Shown piece after piece: positions 5,679-8,297 of a stretch of DNA of 8,297 nucleotides. Source of the stretch: a halophilic archaeon J07HX64 (lineage in GTDB: Archaea; Halobacteriota; Halobacteria; Halobacteriales; Haloarculaceae). The position numbers and the translations under genes were made by a program. Numbering within the stretch: the stretch's first letter is position 1; the number at the start of each line of letters is the position of its first letter. Under the pieces are notes generated by a model that was not told where the DNA came from, did not search any database, and saw only the letters and a program-made list of their open reading frames with translations. The stretch covers positions 751,491 to 759,787 of the forward strand of contig KE356579.1 in assembly GCA_000416085.1 (NCBI GenBank), written 5' to 3'.

Positions 5679-6546
5679 GGCACGGCTCGATGTCGAGGAG
5701 GTCCCCTACAAGGACTACAGCAACCGACAGCTGGTGGCACTCCCGCTGGTGGCGCTTGCGGTTGCCATCGCGGTCATCCTGGGTGCATTCGTGTTCACCG
5801 GCGCGCCGGTTTCACTCGGACTCGATTTCACCGGCGGGACCGAGCTCCGATTCAGCGCGTCGGACGCGTCGACAGGTGACATCGAGACCGCGTTCGAGGA
5901 GGCGGGGATCAGTGTCGCGAGCGTCCGGTCGGTCGGTTCCGATGACTCGTATATCCTGACGACACAGGAAACCGACAGCGAGGCACTCGAGACAGTGGCA
6001 GAACGGGTCGGTGACCGGGTCGAATCGATCGACTCCCGCTCGGCGACGTTCGGCTCTGACACACAACAGCAGGCACTGTTCGGTGTTCTCATCGCCTTTG
6101 GAGGAATGAGCGTGCTGGTCGCGCTGATATTCCGGGCGCTCATTCCGAGCATCGCTGTCGTGGTCTCTGCGTTCTCCGATATCGTCATTCCGGTGGCGTT
6201 GATGAACCTGCTCGGTATCGATCTGACACTCGGGGCAGTTGCTGCCCTACTGATGCTGATCGGGTACAGTGTCGACTCGGACATCCTGTTGAACAATCAC
6301 ATTCTCAGGCGACACGGTGGGTTCTACGAGAGCGCCTACCGCGCGATGCGGACAGGTGTCTCGATGACGGTAACCTCCATCGCGGCGATGACGACGATGT
6401 TTGTGGCGTCGCGGTACCTGGGGATTCCGTTGCTTCCGGACGTTGCGCTCATCCTCGTGTTCGGGCTGATAGCCGACCTGATGAACACGTATATGTTGAA
6501 CATGAGTCTACTCCGCTGGTACAAGTTCGAGAGGGGCAGTCGATGA
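5677..6546 (+). CDS. secF: Protein-export membrane protein SecF
   Basis: A 289-residue membrane subunit that works with SecD beside the Sec translocon to complete protein export using the membrane ion gradient. The first membrane segment is about 19-41. The extracytoplasmic P4-type domain opens with the conserved LGLDFTGGTEL (47-57) and runs to about 130. Five further membrane segments lie near 131-151, 158-179, 184-203, 229-247 and 253-275. The signature GYSVDSDILLNN (196-207) corresponds to the conserved GYSVxDxI motif of the fourth segment. This gives six segments and the normal archaeal length. ATG 5677 was chosen because the hydrophilic N-terminus (ARLDVEEVPYKDYSNRQL) leads directly into the first segment and the promoter is 27-28 nt upstream; the frame open from 5419 has no family-like residues. 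The stop overlaps the secD start as ATGA, so the two are translationally coupled. The order F before D is as I know it for haloarchaea. Confidence 0.96.
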   Translation: MARLDVEEVPYKDYSNRQLVALPLVALAVAIAVILGAFVFTGAPVSLGLDFTGGTELRFSASDASTGDIETAFEEAGISVASVRSVGSDDSYILTTQETDSEALETVAERVGDRVESIDSRSATFGSDTQQQALFGVLIAFGGMSVLVALIFRALIPSIAVVVSAFSDIVIPVALMNLLGIDLTLGAVAALLMLIGYSVDSDILLNNHILRRHGGFYESAYRAMRTGVSMTVTSIAAMTTMFVASRYLGIPLLPDVALILVFGLIADLMNTYMLNMSLLRWYKFERGSR

Positions 6547-8297
6547 TCGACCTTCGTGACAATCTGCGTGTACTGTTGCTGGTCGGACTGTGCCTGCTGG
6601 CGGCGCTTGCGCTTTTCGGCCCGATAGGGGCCGGCGGCGACCAGGGGTTCGGTGCGGACCCACCACAGCCGGAGCCGGTGACGACCGTCACGAGTGACGA
6701 CACCGGCGAGTTCAGCGTCGAACTCCCGACCGGTGAGTACGAGACGCTCGTCGACGAGATCGGCTACGACGAGTTCGAGACGGAGATCGAGGTCACCGGT
6801 GGCAACACAACGACAGTCGATATCGACCTATCGGCTCGGGAGACAGGCAGCCTCTCCGGGGTCGTGACCGGACCGAACGGGCCGGTCGACAACCTCACCG
6901 TCGCTGTTCGGACGAACGAGACAGAGGACCTCGTACAACGGGTCACGACCGGCGCCGACGGCAGTTACGAGACCACACTCGAAACCGGCGAGTACACTGC
7001 ACGCGTCGACCAGAGAGGGTTCAGGGTCGTCCAGGAGGAGTTCACCGTCGCCGCAGGCGAGACGACCGACGTGGATATCAGTCTCGATGCTGTCGGCACC
7101 GGTACAGTCGCAGGAACGATAACCGGCGGTGGGGAGAACCTGTCCGGTATCGAGATAACGGCTCTCAACAACGCAACTGGGGTGACCCTCGGGACGACGA
7201 CAACCGGTCCCGACGGGGGGTACGAGCTGACACTGGAGACCGGTGACGTGAGTCTGCAGGCCGACAGCCCGCTGTTTGAGGCCACCACCACCGCACAGCT
7301 AGTCCAGACAGACGAGACACACACCGTCGACTTCGATCTCGAACCGCTGGAGACAGGCTCGATCCAGGGGACCGTCACGGCCGGCGGGGAACCCGTCGAA
7401 GGTGTTGCCGTCTCCGTACAAGACCAGACCACAGAGAGCGAGCAGGCCGCCGCTGTCACCGACGCGGACGGAACCTACGACATCGAACTCGGTGTCGGCT
7501 CCTACCAGGTGGTCACCGACGAACTGCTGTACGAGGCGTTCAGCCAGACAGTGAACGTCACAGCCGGGGAGTCCACCGGGCTCGATATCGGACTCGAACG
7601 GCTGGAAACCGGCACAGTCGAGGGGACGATTACCGGTGACGGAGACGCGCTCGCGGGCATCGATGTTGAGTTCATCGACCCGGACGCCGGTCTAGGTGCA
7701 GACCTCGACGGGGCATCGTTCGGCGACCCGACGAATCTCGAGTACGGGCTGGAACTGTCCGGTGGTGCGCGCATCCGCGGGACACTGCAGGGGTTGACCG
7801 CCGAAGGAGTTGGTCTGGGGACGCGGAGCAGTTTCCAGGTCGAGGGGACCATCGCCGACGAACTCGGCATCGACCAGATAAACGTCCGTGTGCGTACCCA
7901 ACCCGACGCTGTCGAGCTGTACACGAACAACGTGACCCAGGCAGAGTTCACCGAGGCTCTCGACGCAGCCAACCTGACTGTCGAGACGAGCAACATCAGA
8001 GAGGGCGTGACAAGCAGCACCCGTCAGGAGGCGATCACGACCATCACAGACCGTGTCGACCAGACCGGGTTCTCCGGGGCAGACGTGTTCTCGAGTAACG
8101 CCGTCAGCGGCGAGAACTTCATTGTTGCGGAGGTGCCCGGTGTCACCCGCGGGGAACTGCGGGAGATAATCTCCGAAACCGGGCGTGTACAGATCGTCGC
8201 CGGCTACCCCGAGCAAACCCAAAACGGGACGGTGTACAACCAGACCGTACTGCTGTCACAGGACAATATCGACGGCATCGACGGTGCCGAACCGGGG
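6543..8297 (+). CDS. secD: Protein-export membrane protein SecD with large inserted beta-repeat array (partial, runs off right edge)
   Basis: The N-terminal 585 residues of SecD, SecF's partner in late protein export. The start ATG 6543 overlaps the secF stop (ATGA) with a weak GAGG upstream. Residues 8-30 form the single N-terminal membrane segment (LRVLLLVGLCLLAALALFGP). Residues about 396-585 are the conserved extracytoplasmic P1 domain: NLEYGLELSGGARI carries the D1-type motif, followed by LTAEGV, QAEFTEAL and EVPGVTRGELREIIS, all typical of haloarchaeal SecD. Between them lie about 350 residues that I do not know from other SecD proteins: tandem carboxypeptidase-regulatory-like beta-sandwich repeats (46-383). 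By topology they stand outside the membrane, between the first segment and P1. Nine Asn-X-Thr sequons (N88, N117, N125, N210, N338, N463, N477, N561, N566) could be glycosylated. The remaining P1 part and the last five membrane segments are beyond the window. The frame is intact and codon use matches the neighbours, so this is not a frameshift artefact. Confidence 0.93.
   Translation, partial: MIDLRDNLRVLLLVGLCLLAALALFGPIGAGGDQGFGADPPQPEPVTTVTSDDTGEFSVELPTGEYETLVDEIGYDEFETEIEVTGGNTTTVDIDLSARETGSLSGVVTGPNGPVDNLTVAVRTNETEDLVQRVTTGADGSYETTLETGEYTARVDQRGFRVVQEEFTVAAGETTDVDISLDAVGTGTVAGTITGGGENLSGIEITALNNATGVTLGTTTTGPDGGYELTLETGDVSLQADSPLFEATTTAQLVQTDETHTVDFDLEPLETGSIQGTVTAGGEPVEGVAVSVQDQTTESEQAAAVTDADGTYDIELGVGSYQVVTDELLYEAFSQTVNVTAGESTGLDIGLERLETGTVEGTITGDGDALAGIDVEFIDPDAGLGADLDGASFGDPTNLEYGLELSGGARIRGTLQGLTAEGVGLGTRSSFQVEGTIADELGIDQINVRVRTQPDAVELYTNNVTQAEFTEALDAANLTVETSNIREGVTSSTRQEAITTITDRVDQTGFSGADVFSSNAVSGENFIVAEVPGVTRGELREIISETGRVQIVAGYPEQTQNGTVYNQTVLLSQDNIDGIDGAEPG
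6678..7691 (+). repeat. Array of carboxypeptidase-regulatory-like (Ig-like) repeats inside SecD
   Basis: Protein-level repeats with an 85-residue period. R1 spans residues 100-184 (6840-7094), R2 185-269 (7095-7349) and R3 270-354 (7350-7604). Each starts TG-[ST]-[LVI]-x-G-x-[VI]-T, continues with a Gly-rich turn, then T-x-x-DG-x-Y-E/D, GxY or equivalent, and ends with an ExT/AGE-T-x-x-[VL]-D-[IF] strand. A tail-only unit R0 (46-99, from VTSDDTGEFSVELPTGEYE) precedes them and a head-only unit R4 (355-383, ETGTVEGTITGDGDALAGID) follows. The pattern matches the CarboxypepD_reg-like fold (PF13620 type) by eye. DNA identity between units is low, so the array is not recent. Confidence 0.85.

Noticed and set aside
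6678..7691. The beta-repeat block as a separate gene, or a misjoined surface protein, rather than part of secD
   Set aside because: The same frame runs without a stop from the ATGA overlap and the membrane segment through the repeats into P1, with uniform composition. No start codon plus promoter precedes P1.
6965..8222. Minus-strand frames of 164-176 codons over secD
   Set aside because: They are Ser/Val/Pro-rich mirror frames of the repeat array and P1. The plus-strand frame is continuous and has recognisable SecD motifs.

Overview
The window comes from a haloarchaeon (class Halobacteria). GC and third-position GC are high, the proteins are rich in Asp, Glu and Thr, and the genes are archaeal: a proteasome-activating nucleotidase, separate SecF and SecD, and archaeal BRE/TATA-type promoters with little or no 5' leader. 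The genus cannot be fixed from the sequence alone.

Layout. Positions 1-815 (minus strand) hold the N-terminal 271 codons of dihydroxy-acid dehydratase (ilvD), which runs off the left edge. Upstream of it on the same strand lie a small P-loop kinase (929-1441) and a HAD-superfamily phosphatase (1531-2100). Divergent from these, 2292-3836 (plus strand) encodes a bactofilin-like polymer-forming protein with a long acidic, partly tandem-repeated C-terminal tail. It converges on pan2 (3980-5197, minus strand), a proteasome-activating nucleotidase of the PAN-B type. After a 479-bp gap the plus strand carries secF (5677-6546) and, overlapping it by ATGA, secD (6543 to beyond the right edge).

The most unusual object is secD. 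After the usual first membrane segment it does not go straight into the conserved extracytoplasmic P1 domain. It carries about 350 extra residues made of beta-sandwich repeats of the carboxypeptidase-regulatory-like type: three complete 85-residue units flanked by a partial unit at each end. P1, with its recognisable D1-type motif, begins only near residue 396. The two partial end units together add up to about one repeat, so the block looks like four repeats joined to SecD in mid-repeat phase. The short peptide G-x-G-A-D occurs on both sides of it.

Regulatory signals are consistent. TATA-like elements sit about 27-30 nt upstream of the chosen start codons of ilvD, the kinase, the polymer-forming protein, pan2 and secF, which predicts leaderless or nearly leaderless transcripts and supports these starts over longer open frames. 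Two perfect inverted repeats are positioned like operators: 10-bp arms just upstream of the polymer-forming protein's promoter, and 8-bp arms lying over the secF start. Functionally the window mixes branched-chain amino acid synthesis (ilvD), nucleotide or polynucleotide phosphate chemistry (kinase/HAD pair), cell architecture (polymer-forming protein), protein degradation (PAN2) and protein export (SecF/SecD). Only secF-secD is clearly one transcription unit working as one complex.
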